Shown: one piece after another, positions 24,101 through 31,000 of the stretch
Numbering within the stretch: position 1 is the first letter of the stretch
Layout: every line of letters starts with the position of its first letter
From: Micromussa lordhowensis
Lineage: Eukaryota; Cnidaria; Anthozoa; Scleractinia; Lobophylliidae
Reading direction: 5' to 3'
DNA length: 64,000 bases
NCBI GenBank assembly: GCA_964020085.1
Contig: OZ026603.1
Coordinates: forward strand, 25,462,889 to 25,526,888
Notes under the pieces: model-generated
What the model was told of the DNA's origin: nothing
The model's input: the letters and a program-made list of their open reading frames with translations, nothing else
Database searches by the model: none
Program-made: the position numbers and the translations under genes

Positions 24101-25724
24101 ACATAATGTTTAGAAAAAGGAAAGAGATTCTTGATTCACAACTGTAATAAGCGCTATAAATGTATAGCGGATGATGGTGAACATCTTTTTTGCATTTTAT
24201 TAGTTAATGTTCAAACCTTTGTTGTATTTAGACCAATACCTCCGTTTGGAGAGTAAGGCGCAATAAAGAGTACTATTACTATTACTATTCAGTCAGTTAC
24301 TCAGTCAGTCAGTCAGTCAGTTAATTAGTCAATCAGTCAGTCAGTCAGATACTCAGTCAGTCAGTCAGTCAGTCAGTCAGTCAAGTAGTCAATCCGTCAG
24401 CCAGTCAGTTGCTCAGCCAGTCAGTCAGTTAGTCAATCCGTCAGCCAGTCATTCAGTCAGTCAGTTAGTTAGTCGTCAATTAGTAAATCAGTCACTCAGG
24501 AATTCATTCAGTCAGTTACCCAGTCAGTCAACAAGCAATCAATCAATCTTCTGGCTGACTGTCTTACTGACTAACTAACTGACTGACTGACTGACGGCCT
24601 CACTGATTAATTAACTCACCGACGGGCTTAATGACTGACTGGCCTGTGACGGCATGTGCTAAACCCAAACGACGATGGATTCTGGACGATAGACGATAGT
24701 AGACGACGGACGATATGCCCATTTTAAGGTCGAATTTCTCAGTTTCACTTGAGTATGTGACATCAGTACGTGGCAGTGTTCTAAATGCGGTACCGAGTTG
24801 TACATTTTCTGCCAGTGGTTTCATTCTTTTCCTTTTAACGGCTTGAAAATTAGTTGACCTTTGCCAAAACAGTTTAAAACCAGGCTCAAAACGTGTGGTC
24901 GCTGGTAGCGGGCCACACTACTTGGCTCGATTACTAGTCGTTGTTCGGGAAATCGACGGAAATAGATTATATGCGTTTGCCATCCACCACCTCATGCTTA
25001 TACTACTACGGACTGCGTGCATCTCTAATAATTCATGTGACATTGCGGGCCAACTCGTTTTTATATGGAAATCATTTCCCTAAAGATTGCGTGACAAATT
25101 TGTCACATGTCGCGTCCCCGCCTTTATGTGGTCGATATGACCTTAAAATGGGCATATCCTTCATCGCCATCGTCTATCGTCCATCGTCCATTGTCTATCG
25201 TTTATTGTCTATCGTCCATCGTCCATCGTCTATCGTCTATCGTTCATCGTTCATCGTCTATCGTCCATCGTCTATCGTCCATCGTCTATCGTCTATCGTC
25301 TAACGTCTATCGTCTATCGCCCAGCGTCTATCGTCCAGAATCCAGCGCCTGGGTTTTAGCACATCCCGCATGTGACTAACTGAATGATCGAATAATTAAC
25401 TGATTGATTGGTTGATTGATTGATTGGTTCATCGTTTGGTCCATCGCTTGAGCTATTGACTGATACTTACTGTTTAATTCATTGACTGATGGTTGATTGA
25501 TTAAATATTTTGTTTGCTTTTATAAGAGAAAGGAAGGAGATCTTGTCTATGCCCAGCTAGCTGAGTTTGATGGTGCGAATAGCGACAAGACAGCACAGAA
25601 ACCGCCCAGCTACGAACCCACAGTGTACGCCGACGTTGACGTGCCGTCACCGGAAGTGTTCGACCACACCAGTGTGGACTCCACGCAACCGACCTACGCA
25701 AATGTGGAGACGACTGGTGTGTAA
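5822..25724 (+). CDS. Receptor B: signal peptide, C-type lectin domain, stalk, TM, tyrosine-motif tail
   Basis: Seven exons join in frame to 388 codons plus stop: 5822-5900, 20208-20603, 21024-21149, 21540-21713, 22247-22274, 22599-22764 and 25527-25724. All introns have GT/AG ends and the phases are 1,1,1,1,2,0, the same tail pattern as A and C. Layout: signal peptide (residues 1-26), CTLD (about 27-158), Thr/Ser-rich stalk, TM helix, then a roughly 140-residue tail with QYEPV, EYAVV, LVYAQL (ITIM fit), TVYADV (ITSM fit) and TYANV. A single-pass type I surface receptor is predicted. The ligand is unknown, and the lectin fold appears to have lost its calcium and sugar residues. Intron 1 is 14.3 kb and full of transposons, so the first exon is the least certain link. 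Confidence 0.72.
6490..6890. repeat. Dispersed repeat, copy 1 of a pair in intron 1 of receptor B
   Basis: Matches 8700-8865 plus 9650-9745: both copies contain GCAGAAAT, a CTAGTGCTGT phrase, TTGCTTTTTGG, CAACACACAAAATTAT and CTTAAAATTTCGC in the same order. The second copy is interrupted by younger insertions (about 8866-9650). No ORF. Confidence 0.6.
7078..7575. repeat. Degenerate AAAGATCTTT/GGATCCTT array
   Basis: About 500 bp built from diverged short units of the types AAAGATCCTT, GAAAGATCTTT and CAAGGATCTTG, many of them palindromic around GATC. The overlapping open frame on the minus strand (about 7109-7372) is a by-product of the repeat. Confidence 0.75.
7742..8214 (-). pseudogene. 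Crypton-like (DUF3504-type) fragment, frameshifted
   Basis: Two overlapping minus-strand frames: 8214-7933 (contains DMNTLLRYMEANGM and LPASELDLLLS) then 7936-7742 (FQRSIERNLTEKKYPLNILK). They recall, in that order, the N-terminal part of Crypton-derived tyrosine-recombinase-like proteins common in cnidarian genomes. The frames are broken relative to each other and the catalytic part is missing. Interpreted as a decayed transposon-derived copy inside intron 1 of receptor B. Family call is from memory of sequence style. Confidence 0.5.
8326..8357. repeat. Homopolymer C then A tract
   Basis: A run of about 13 C followed by about 18 A. Flanking short ORFs on both strands are artefacts of this tract. 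Confidence 0.7.
9159..9644. mobile_element. Short TIR element with TTCGGAC repeats and TA duplication
   Basis: 486 bp with inverted ends CATTACTTGCAAAA and TTTTGCAAGTAATG, flanked on both sides by TA (9157-9158 and 9645-9646), as expected of a Tc1/mariner-type MITE. Subterminal DNA on both sides carries several copies of TTCGGAC. No transposase. It sits inside the second copy of the 6490-6890 repeat, so it is the younger insertion. Confidence 0.7.
10640..10787 (+). repeat. Probable 5' LTR remnant of the Gypsy element
   Basis: Direct repeat of 19575-19705: CATGGTCGTAACATGGCGTG versus CATGGTTGTGTAACATGGCG, then GATTGAAGTTGTTGTTGTT, then CCATGTTTATCTT. It is followed by TTTGGCAACGAGAATG, a TTGGCRACGA-type phrase often found just inside 5' LTRs near the primer site. 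The upstream edge is not defined. Confidence 0.5.
11380..12374 (+). pseudogene. Gypsy gag end, protease and first part of reverse transcriptase (broken)
   Basis: HFAVCFKSK near 11383 is the tail of a CCHC knuckle. LIDSGETCNIVDRATW near 11548 carries the aspartic protease D-S-G. The RT part shows VPKPDGDIRNCKD and, at the end, NIADDLIIYG with the DD pair of the catalytic box and EHDENL after it. In-frame stops occur at several places, and the first gag knuckle is frameshifted. The strand is the same as the host gene. Confidence 0.72.
12393..14436. mobile_element. 2-kb palindromic (foldback-like) DNA transposon with TA target duplication
   Basis: The ends are inverted: CAGCGCTGATTATA at 12393 and its complement ending at 14436, with near-identical arms of about 170 bp (12393-12565 and about 14265-14436). 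TA flanks both sides (12391-12392, 14437-14438). Removing the element and one TA rejoins the Gypsy RT reading frame at this point, which confirms the boundaries. A second nested inverted pair (about 13935-14033 and 14087-14175) lies inside. The interior has no recognisable transposase, so it is non-autonomous. Confidence 0.82.
13935..14175. repeat. Inner inverted repeat of the foldback element
   Basis: The left arm reads GACAGATCGGATCGAAATCC and the right arm is its complement, separated by about 55 bp; homology continues outward over roughly 100 bp per arm with scattered mismatches. The two minus-strand ORFs overlapping it are shadows of the palindrome. Confidence 0.75.
14437..14900 (+). pseudogene. 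Gypsy reverse transcriptase/RNase H remnant after the insertion
   Basis: Continues the RT interrupted at 12391. VSSFLGLVQYCGNF (about 14538-14580) is the conserved connection after the RT palm in Ty3/Gypsy pol. Further downstream similarity is weak and broken by stops. Confidence 0.6.
15786..16011 (+). pseudogene. Penelope-like element GIY-YIG endonuclease remnant
   Basis: One open stretch reads HLNGSPSCKRKC, then DCVKIVDSAKT, then LKLKEAIYISRLKPELNAQL. That order (Cys-rich loop, K-I-x-D, L-K-I/L-K-E-A-x-x-I, P-x-L-N-x-Q) is the C-terminal end of the endonuclease domain of Penelope-like retroelements. No reverse transcriptase part was recognised next to it, so it is a fragment, probably inserted in the Gypsy element. 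Confidence 0.55.
16700..17140 (-). pseudogene. DIRS-like reverse transcriptase remnant
   Basis: Read on the minus strand: SELVGNHTVVEVPFVPNVVN, then NPLSVYIQSS, then RLILDLRYVN and, after a frameshift, FKCEDWRVLLSY and GDFLFSFDLKLGYHHFDIF. This succession is the fingers/palm region of reverse transcriptases of the DIRS/PAT type, where FDLKSGYHH carries the first catalytic Asp. At least one frame change near 16880 breaks it. Confidence 0.6.
17375..17720. repeat. Dispersed repeat pair with 28500-28870
   Basis: Both stretches share AACTTTGC, TGCATCTTATC or TGCTTCTTATC, GAGGGTGTTTTTAGCA, GTTGCTNTGGTAA, CTATTGTG and CACAAAA in the same order and spacing. The copies lie in intron 1 of B and intron 1 of C. 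No ORF. Confidence 0.6.
18073..18175. repeat. (GAT)n microsatellite
   Basis: About 100 bp of nearly perfect GAT triplets with GAC variants at both ends. Confidence 0.95.
18290..19140 (+). pseudogene. Gypsy integrase and 3' pol remnant
   Basis: FPRYGYPFSLKSDNATQFVS followed by EFESFLASHG and, after a stop, ANGEVERQNRSLL: the catalytic-core DN and the E of the D-D-E integrase fold, in Ty3/Gypsy style. Several stops and shifts. The tail continues weakly to about 19140, after which LTR-like DNA and a SINE follow. Confidence 0.7.
19281..19563 (+). mobile_element. tRNA-related SINE, copy 1, with target duplication
   Basis: Starts GGCGGGGTGGCCTCATAG with an A-box-like TAGTTAGTGTGC, continues through CTCGACTCCGG and GAGCCCTGG (B-box region) and a body with GGCAAGACACTTTACTC and AATGCTGGGGGTATCC. 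It is flanked by a near-identical duplication of about 19 bp: TTACATGTAGTGTAAGGAGA at 19261 and TTACATGCAGTGTAAGAGA at 19564. A diverged second copy lies at 36000-36316. It interrupts the presumed 3' LTR of the Gypsy element. Confidence 0.72.
19583..19705 (+). repeat. Probable 3' LTR remnant of the Gypsy element
   Basis: Direct-repeat partner of 10640-10787, separated from the integrase end by the SINE. It ends near GGCCGTCACTACA. Confidence 0.5.
19800..19985. repeat. Dispersed repeat pair with about 33140-33320
   Basis: Shared order: GCTAGATT, GGGACATGT, TCGATTCCC, then AAATCCAGAAAAG or AAATTCAGGAAAG, TGTAATT-like AT stretch and ACGCAAG. One copy lies just before the CTLD exon of B and one after the CTLD exon of C; a third partial copy (CATGGCAAATGCTTGATTTC) is at about 30570-30610. 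Probably an old transposon rather than a conserved intron element. Confidence 0.45.
20208..20603 (+). CDS. Receptor B C-type lectin domain exon
   Basis: Phase 1-1 exon, 132 codons, after a strong polypyrimidine tract (tttttctag). CTLD hallmarks: W-x-L-A-x-x-x-C-E near the start, LVVMETEREWKFI, WLIGL, GNWTWINGK, and WICE at the end. The outer disulfide pair is present (Cys of DTC and of WICE). The inner pair is absent: the usual CA-x-M is YALI and the last loop lacks Cys. KPG stands where EPN or QPD would sit, so calcium-dependent sugar binding is unlikely; a protein-binding CTLD is the better guess. Confidence 0.85.
21024..21149 (+). CDS. Receptor B Thr/Ser stalk exon
   Basis: Phase 1-1 exon between ccccgacag and GGTTAGAT. 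It starts with DTCNGVCLEHN and continues with Thr, Ser and Pro-rich sequence typical of an O-glycosylated stalk. Confidence 0.65.
21540..21713 (+). CDS. Receptor B transmembrane exon
   Basis: Phase 1-1 exon, acceptor ttaacag and donor GGTGAGTG. A Ser/Gly/Asp-rich juxtamembrane segment leads into a helix of about 26 hydrophobic residues (IVIVAVSLAAVFFVVLIVLV and on), then the stop-transfer RRRKHRG. Confidence 0.85.
22247..22274 (+). CDS. Receptor B 28-nt linker exon
   Basis: Micro-exon (DSETLPKKSR) from tttcag to GGTAAGTA. It converts phase 1 to phase 2. The equivalent exon of receptor C is 25 nt (41358-41382) and also begins G|AT, encoding D. Confidence 0.6.
22599..22764 (+). CDS. Receptor B tail exon with QYEPV and EYAVV
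   Basis: Enters in phase 2, leaves in phase 0 at AAGGTGAG. Charged cytoplasmic sequence with QYEPV and EYAVV; EYAVVNKKDKK is similar to LYAVVDKGNKK at the end of the matching exon of receptor A. Confidence 0.72.
22855..23465. repeat. Long (CAGT)n tetranucleotide array, left part
   Basis: About 600 bp of TCAG/CAGT repeats with many point variants (AATC, ATTC, CCGT). The array resumes at 24285-24600 on the other side of a LINE fragment, suggesting insertion of the LINE into a pre-existing array or expansion around it. Lies in the last intron of receptor B. Confidence 0.93.
23470..24288 (+). mobile_element. Non-LTR retrotransposon 3' fragment, copy 1
   Basis: Starts with YWQRLKHSTNN and continues to HRISLTTLRLACHVLRIQTG, which aligns with RHRIALTKLRLSNHKLAIET in the second copy at 31135-31195. 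Further on are broken frames (EHEQYFLMYC, the His-Cys part of the C-terminal zinc motif). The 3' end is GCAATAAAGAG followed by three TACTAT units, a LINE-style short tandem tail. Premature stop after 23867. Confidence 0.65.
24285..24600. repeat. (CAGT)n array, right part
   Basis: Continuation of the 22855-23465 array; the last 50 bp switch to the complementary phase (CTGACTGACTGAC). Confidence 0.9.
24651..25367. mobile_element. Mutator-like non-autonomous element with ATCGTCT minisatellite arms
   Basis: The inverted ends begin GGCATGTGCTAAACCC on the left and, as complement, GGGATGTGCTAAAACCC on the right; both continue with GGATTCTGGACGATAGACG and finish with GATATGCCCATTTTAAGGTC. The right arm has expanded into about 190 bp of ATCGTCT/ATCGTCC repeats (25155-25345). 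The flanks GCCTGTGAC (24642-24650) and GCATGTGAC (25368-25376) match at 8 of 9 bases, the length expected for Mutator-type duplications. The interior carries no transposase. Confidence 0.68.
25155..25345. repeat. ATCGTCT/ATCGTCC minisatellite
   Basis: About 26 seven-base units with one-base variants, in the right arm of the 24651-25367 element. The two overlapping + strand ORFs full of IVHRPSS-type repeats are artefacts. Confidence 0.85.
25527..25724 (+). CDS. Receptor B terminal exon with LVYAQL, TVYADV, TYANV
   Basis: Phase 0 exon, acceptor tataag, 65 residues and TAA at 25722. Three tyrosine motifs: LVYAQL (ITIM fit), TVYADV (ITSM fit) and TYANV. The last also occurs as TYANL in receptor A. 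Confidence 0.75.
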   Translation, partial: RKEGDLVYAQLAEFDGANSDKTAQKPPSYEPTVYADVDVPSPEVFDHTSVDSTQPTYANVETTGV

Positions 25725-26938
25725 TTAAATGCGCGGTATTTAGCTTCTGTAAACTGCGTGTTTAGAAAGCGAGCAAGAGCACTTTTAATAGGACGTGTTT
25801 AACAACTCTGTCTGACCACCTGTTAGTGCCAGCAAGATATAGTGTCTACTTAGTAATGTAATTATTGTAATTAATATAACGGTAATATTTCTATAAGAAG
25901 GTGACTTGTTAGCCAAGCTAAGCGTTTATGTCTTGCCACATATGTTTAACCTAGTGGGTATTTTCGTAGGCGAGGGAGTTGAGACACACGTTGTTGTTTA
26001 TTGTGGTAACGTAACAAATAGTTATGTAGCGATAGACCTACATTAACATCATATATCGTTAGTATAGGCTCTTGTAAAGTCTCTACTAAACAATAACGAG
26101 TGTCGACCATTTTTGAGAGATAAGCGGTGCCCAGTCTGTGAACAGAATGGCTTTTTATCGCTCCAGCTGGTTTGGCTTTCCGCGTAGAGACAGACAAATC
26201 GGCCGGGACCAAAGAAATGTGGCTGTACACACAGGTTAGAGTGTAACCGTGACAGATATTATTAACAATTTTATAGTCTGTCATCTTTTTATTTAAATAC
26301 CTCTGTCTCGAGAAACCAGTAGTCTCTTTAAGATTTGACTTTGCCAGCGTATTGGTAGACTATAGTGATGTTGCCAAATTAAACGACGCGGCAAACCCAC
26401 AAGCGTGCTTGATCGTGCTATTTTTCAGACTATTGGGAAACGCGTGTCGTTATTTACAATAATGGCAATTTTATTTTTTTTTATTTTGTTTAAGTGTACA
26501 GAAAAAATATTTGGTAGTAAAGAGCTAATTATACGTTAAAATATATTTTTATGATGCTTTAAAGAGTAGCCAATATTTTAAGAGACACTTTCTAGTTTTT
26601 GTAGTTTTCAGGAAACATGATAATGAACATATGGAAGAGTGCGTAAAGCCAGTAATATTGAATAATAAAAATTAACAGTGTTTTAAACCTGACTTGCAAT
26701 AGTTGCGAGGAAACAGAGACGAAATGTGAAAGAAATGGTAGAGTGTATTATTTTGATGTACGGCATTAAACTTGTGTGTTGTCCCACTCCGAGTGTTAGT
26801 CTTCAAACTGGTTTACTTTCACTGTCGGGTGAATAGCTCAAAATTTGCCAATACCCAGCCTCTCTTTTCAATTTTTAAAACGTTTTTTTTCAATAAAACA
26901 CTTAACAATGTATGAAAATCGGTAAGAAAATCTTAAAG

Positions 26939-27116
26939 TAAGGGTGCGTTCCTTATCAGGATCAGTGATCCAAAGCCTGTCTGGATCATGGTGCATCAAA
27001 GGAACCCATGAATCCGCTCTGGTCGTCAATTTATCGGTTTATTTGATGCACCATGATCCAGACAGATCTTGGCTCACTGATCCTGATCCAGATCACCCCA
27101 AAGGAACACACCCTAA
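26939..27116. mobile_element. Hairpin MITE
   Basis: Near-complete inverted repeat: AGGGTGCGTTCC on the left and GGAACACACCCT on the right, with ATCAGGATCAGTGATCC and GTCTGGATCATGGTGCATCA on one arm matched by their complements on the other. About 178 bp with a loop around 27020. Class uncertain (hAT-like ends); no clear duplication. Confidence 0.7.
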
Positions 27117-27524
27117 GCCCGGGTCTGAACAAAGGTATGCATAGTAATCTTCTCATGTAGGATCACTGTGCTCGCGAAGCTTAAGCTTTGCATTTCTCGT
27201 CTGCATGTCAGAAGGAAGGTGACAAGGTCTGATAACAGGTTGAAGCAGCCCCCTCCCCTCCTCCACCTTCCCCCACCCCCTTCTCCCTCCTGCCCCCAAC
27301 CCCTCCCAAAAAAAATATTAATGATGACATAGAAATATGTAGTTTCAGTGACGGATATCACGCTAACAAATTGAACCTTCTTCTGCTCGGTAGTTCTGTG
27401 CACCGGAGGCTGAAGGTCGTGACGGAACTTGTCAGTGATAATCTCTCTCATTGTTCAACCTCCATCTCATACTTTGCATTTCTCCCGTGTAGCGAAATTA
27501 GATCAATTTCCGTGATTACTTTTC

Positions 27525-27928
27525 ACTCAGTCCGGTCACTCTTCCTTGAATCACGCTCACGCAACGTACGTACTTTGTTACGGACATTCACACTGTAAAT
27601 AGACTCTAAATGACTGGCCGTCGACAAACTGCTGAAACTGCACGTGTCACGAGATGAAAGCCAGCAGATATCATGCGATCCAAGAATGGAGACTAGAAAC
27701 TGAAACTGACGGCTAAGCAATTATTATAAAACCACCCAACCACAATATTCAACTTTCACCTTAGTGCTAAAGGAAACGCTCCACCTACCACTTCACAATT
27801 CTTGAACTGTTTCCTTCATTAAAGCAGGAAGTCCAAATATTGATCCGTGGTAGCTATATCACGTGCCGCGATACGTAATTTACACCATCTGGCTGGAGGA
27901 TATCATCGATGTCTTATGCTCCTGAAGA
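27525..27928 (+). promoter_or_regulatory. Presumed promoter/5' UTR of receptor C, duplicated at receptor D
   Basis: Similar in order to 43930-44430: AGTCCGGT, then TTCCTTGAATCAC or TTCAAGGAATCAC, then CGACAAA with TGCTGAAACTG, AGACTAGAAACTGAAA, AAACCACCC and CACAATAT. The similarity ends near the signal-peptide exons, which are also similar. It marks a duplicated 5' module; the actual transcription start is not known. Confidence 0.55.
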
Positions 27929-28007
27929 ATGGATATCTCCAATTCTGGTAGCTTGGTTTTTATCCTGATTCTCAAGCTTGTTTTTCTTCAAGGTACACTT
28001 ATAACGG
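27929..28007 (+). CDS. Receptor C exon 1, signal peptide
   Basis: ATG at 27929, 79 nt, exit phase 1 at GGTAAGTC. Hydrophobic core LVFILILKLVFLQGTLITG. Very similar to receptor D exon 1, including the shared codons for LQGTL and TG at the donor. Confidence 0.78.
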
Positions 28008-31000
28008 GTAAGTCTTCATCGTGTTATAAGAACCATGACAGCATAATTAAGTATAATAAATCATTCGCATTGTGCCGATATACGCCATGGAATCTTGGCT
28101 TACAATGACAAGATTTTACGGCGCCACTAGAAAAAAGCTAGGTATACTGTACTAAATATCAGCTGATACGTTATCTGGTTATTAAAGAAGTGGTGGTGAA
28201 TGATAAATGCGGGACGTAGCGAGAAGGTGAGACTAGCGTTTTTCTTCGCGAGCTTGAGACATTTTTTTAGTTTTTAATTTGCGCAATCGAGAATCCTAAA
28301 CGGAGAGATTACAATAATGCATATTATGCATAGAGATTTGCATGTTGAGTACCCACAAGGAAGTACTGCCTTTGCGATTATTGTACCGAGACGGAGTTGA
28401 AGTGAATATTCATCAATGTAAGCCATTAAAACCTGAGCCACAGTGCCATAGCACGGGGAGGGGCTGAGGAGGCCGTGCCCCCTATCTTACCTCAAAAGTC
28501 GCTCTGAACCCTATGTACAGATTTTTTAAAAACTTTGCCAAAAGTTGCTTCTTATCGTGCTAAATTTTATAAAGAAAATTCACCATGCCGTTTTTGAAGT
28601 ATAAGTTCATAAGTTGTAATTAAGGGTGTTTTTAGCAGGTCATACGGTTGCTATGGTAACCTATTGTGTCACAAAAATGATAACAACTTGTCCACTTATG
28701 ATTCGATTAACCGTTATTTTAATTTTTCTTATTAAGTGCTTCAGCAAGCAACTCATAATCCGATCACTTATGATTTAGCAGTTCTTTGTGCCATGATTGT
28801 AGCATCAAGTAACAAAGAGTGGTTATAATGACCCATCAAAATCTAACTGCTGGAAACTGTTTTGAGCCACCCTAATATCTCTCACACAAACGCTAAAATT
28901 TGAAAAAGATACGATTTTTTTTGTGTTTTGAAGAAAAAAATGGAAACAAAACATACTAGCAGCACATCACGCAATCATTTAAGTAATGTAGTGTTCAATT
29001 CAAGCGAAAAGTCACGCAATAAATACCTTTATGTTTTCCATATATTCAAGCTTAACGTTCGTTTTTAACTTGGAGAATATTTATATTTTCCAAACTGTAG
29101 TTGTAGGACGAGTTCACTCCATCACTCCTCCACTCCTTTACTTCCTGTTAGACATTTGTAATCAGGGGGTGGGGGAGGTGGTAACTCCCATATGAGGAGA
29201 TCAAAGGATGCTTGTCAGAAAATTTGAATTTAACTCCTAAAGAAGACTACTGTGGTCGTTAGTCGAGCTGCATTAAAGCCACGTTTCTGTTTGAGAAAGG
29301 ATCCCTCGCGAATTTGTAGACCCGACGTGCGTATTCGATTTAAGCCGTGGTCAAAGAGTAACCCGAAAACACTGGCCCCCGGTCCACCGACCCCCGCCGC
29401 GAACTGGGTCCGAGGAGTACCCATACGGAACCCCCGCTACGAACCACCCCCGAAAATAGAATAAAAATAGTAATTTAACAAAGATCTCACTGATGTTTTG
29501 TCTAATAGATTTCTCGTGTCAGTGAAATTTCGAACATGAAACAGACTGCGTTTTTAAAACCACCGAAATAATACATCGTTTTCACTGTCACGCAATAAAA
29601 AGAATAAATCGAAAACTATCCAGTGGAAAAAGCTAAGAAATTGTGATGTTATAGAAGATAAAAAAAAGTAAGACACTTCTCCAAGTTTTAGCCCTGTGCG
29701 TTTCCCCAAACTTCAGATATTCGTTCGAAATATTTCGCAGAAATTTACAGAGCCCAGTACGAAAACGCCATGTTGTACCTCCATGCTACTCCGCAGCTAC
29801 TAATATCGCTTCGGAAAGGGAAAAAAAAGAAAGAAAAAAAGAAAGATAAAGGATTTATTACAACATGGGGTATTCGTATTTTGTAACCCATCCAAGCATG
29901 AACCCCGGCGAACAGGACTCAACCTTATTGAGCGGACGAGAGGCGGTATTGTCCTTGTGGTATTATGACACTGCGTTAAATAATTTTTTTTCTCTCGAAA
30001 GACTGACAAAAAAAGAAAAAAAAAAACAGTGATATCGCCTGGGAAAATAAGAACGAAAACAATAGTAACGACAATGAGAATCAAATTATACTTGCTTTGG
30101 TGATCGGATAAGAAGCCATACTTTCGTTATAAATGTCTCTGGTAAGAATCACCAATAACTTTTCAACGGTGTTACTTCTCCTCGTGTATTCTCTTACCGC
30201 TACGTTTTGTCAGTGGGCTTTAGACGGTCCTTTCCTGTTTTATTTCTGAACGTTTTGCTTCTCATTTTCATGGTTTTGTTTCTGAACGAATGAGACGTTT
30301 TAAATCAATGCTTAGATGGTTAACGGGCTCACTTCAATCATCAATCAATGGGAAATCTACCGGTTTGCTCATAGAGCTCTTTGATTAATTAAACCCCTAC
30401 ATCATCTCGAGCTCGTGTATTACATTCTCTGCATTCTCTGTAGTTTAACACAGTTAAAATTAACAAATAACACCCTCCATAAGAATGGGATAACAGAAGT
30501 ATTTAAAGTTCAACTATTTTTATTATTATTATTTGAAGATTTATTATGCCGATCGATGCCGATGATATTTACATGGCAAATGCTTGATTTCTTGTAGGGA
30601 CATTTGATCTCCCATACTCTTTTATACGAGTGAAGTGTGTGGGATTGATTGCAATGGGAAATTAGATAAGGATCCAGCAGAATTAGTTCAAAATAAATTC
30701 CTAATGTGACTGCTGGGAGTTAACAAATACTGCAATAACAGTGCGTGCAGGGCTGAGACAGGACGGTTCCCAATGACAATTGCTGCCCAATGTAGGAACT
30801 TTAAGTTCTGGCTAACCTTAACCAAAAATGAATACAAATTATCCCAAATAGCATTCAATGACATTAAATGGGAGTAAAATAAGGCTTTCTGGAGCAAAAA
30901 AATCAAAAGATAGGATTAGGAGATCTCTGGATGAAAGCACACTATGTAGACATAGGAATTGTAAACATTATCAGGCAACGACTTAAGGATATCGAACTAC

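Larger units (their letters stand above)
25725..27928. other. Intergenic region between receptors B and C
   Basis: Contains the 3' UTR of B, a hairpin MITE (26939-27116), a C-rich stretch (27245-27310) and, from about 27520, the promoter region of receptor C that is similar to the one upstream of receptor D. No coding exon recognised. Confidence 0.5.

Noticed and set aside
24941..25379. Two + strand ORFs with IVHRPSS repeats
   Set aside because: Products of the ATCGTCT minisatellite in a Mutator-like arm.
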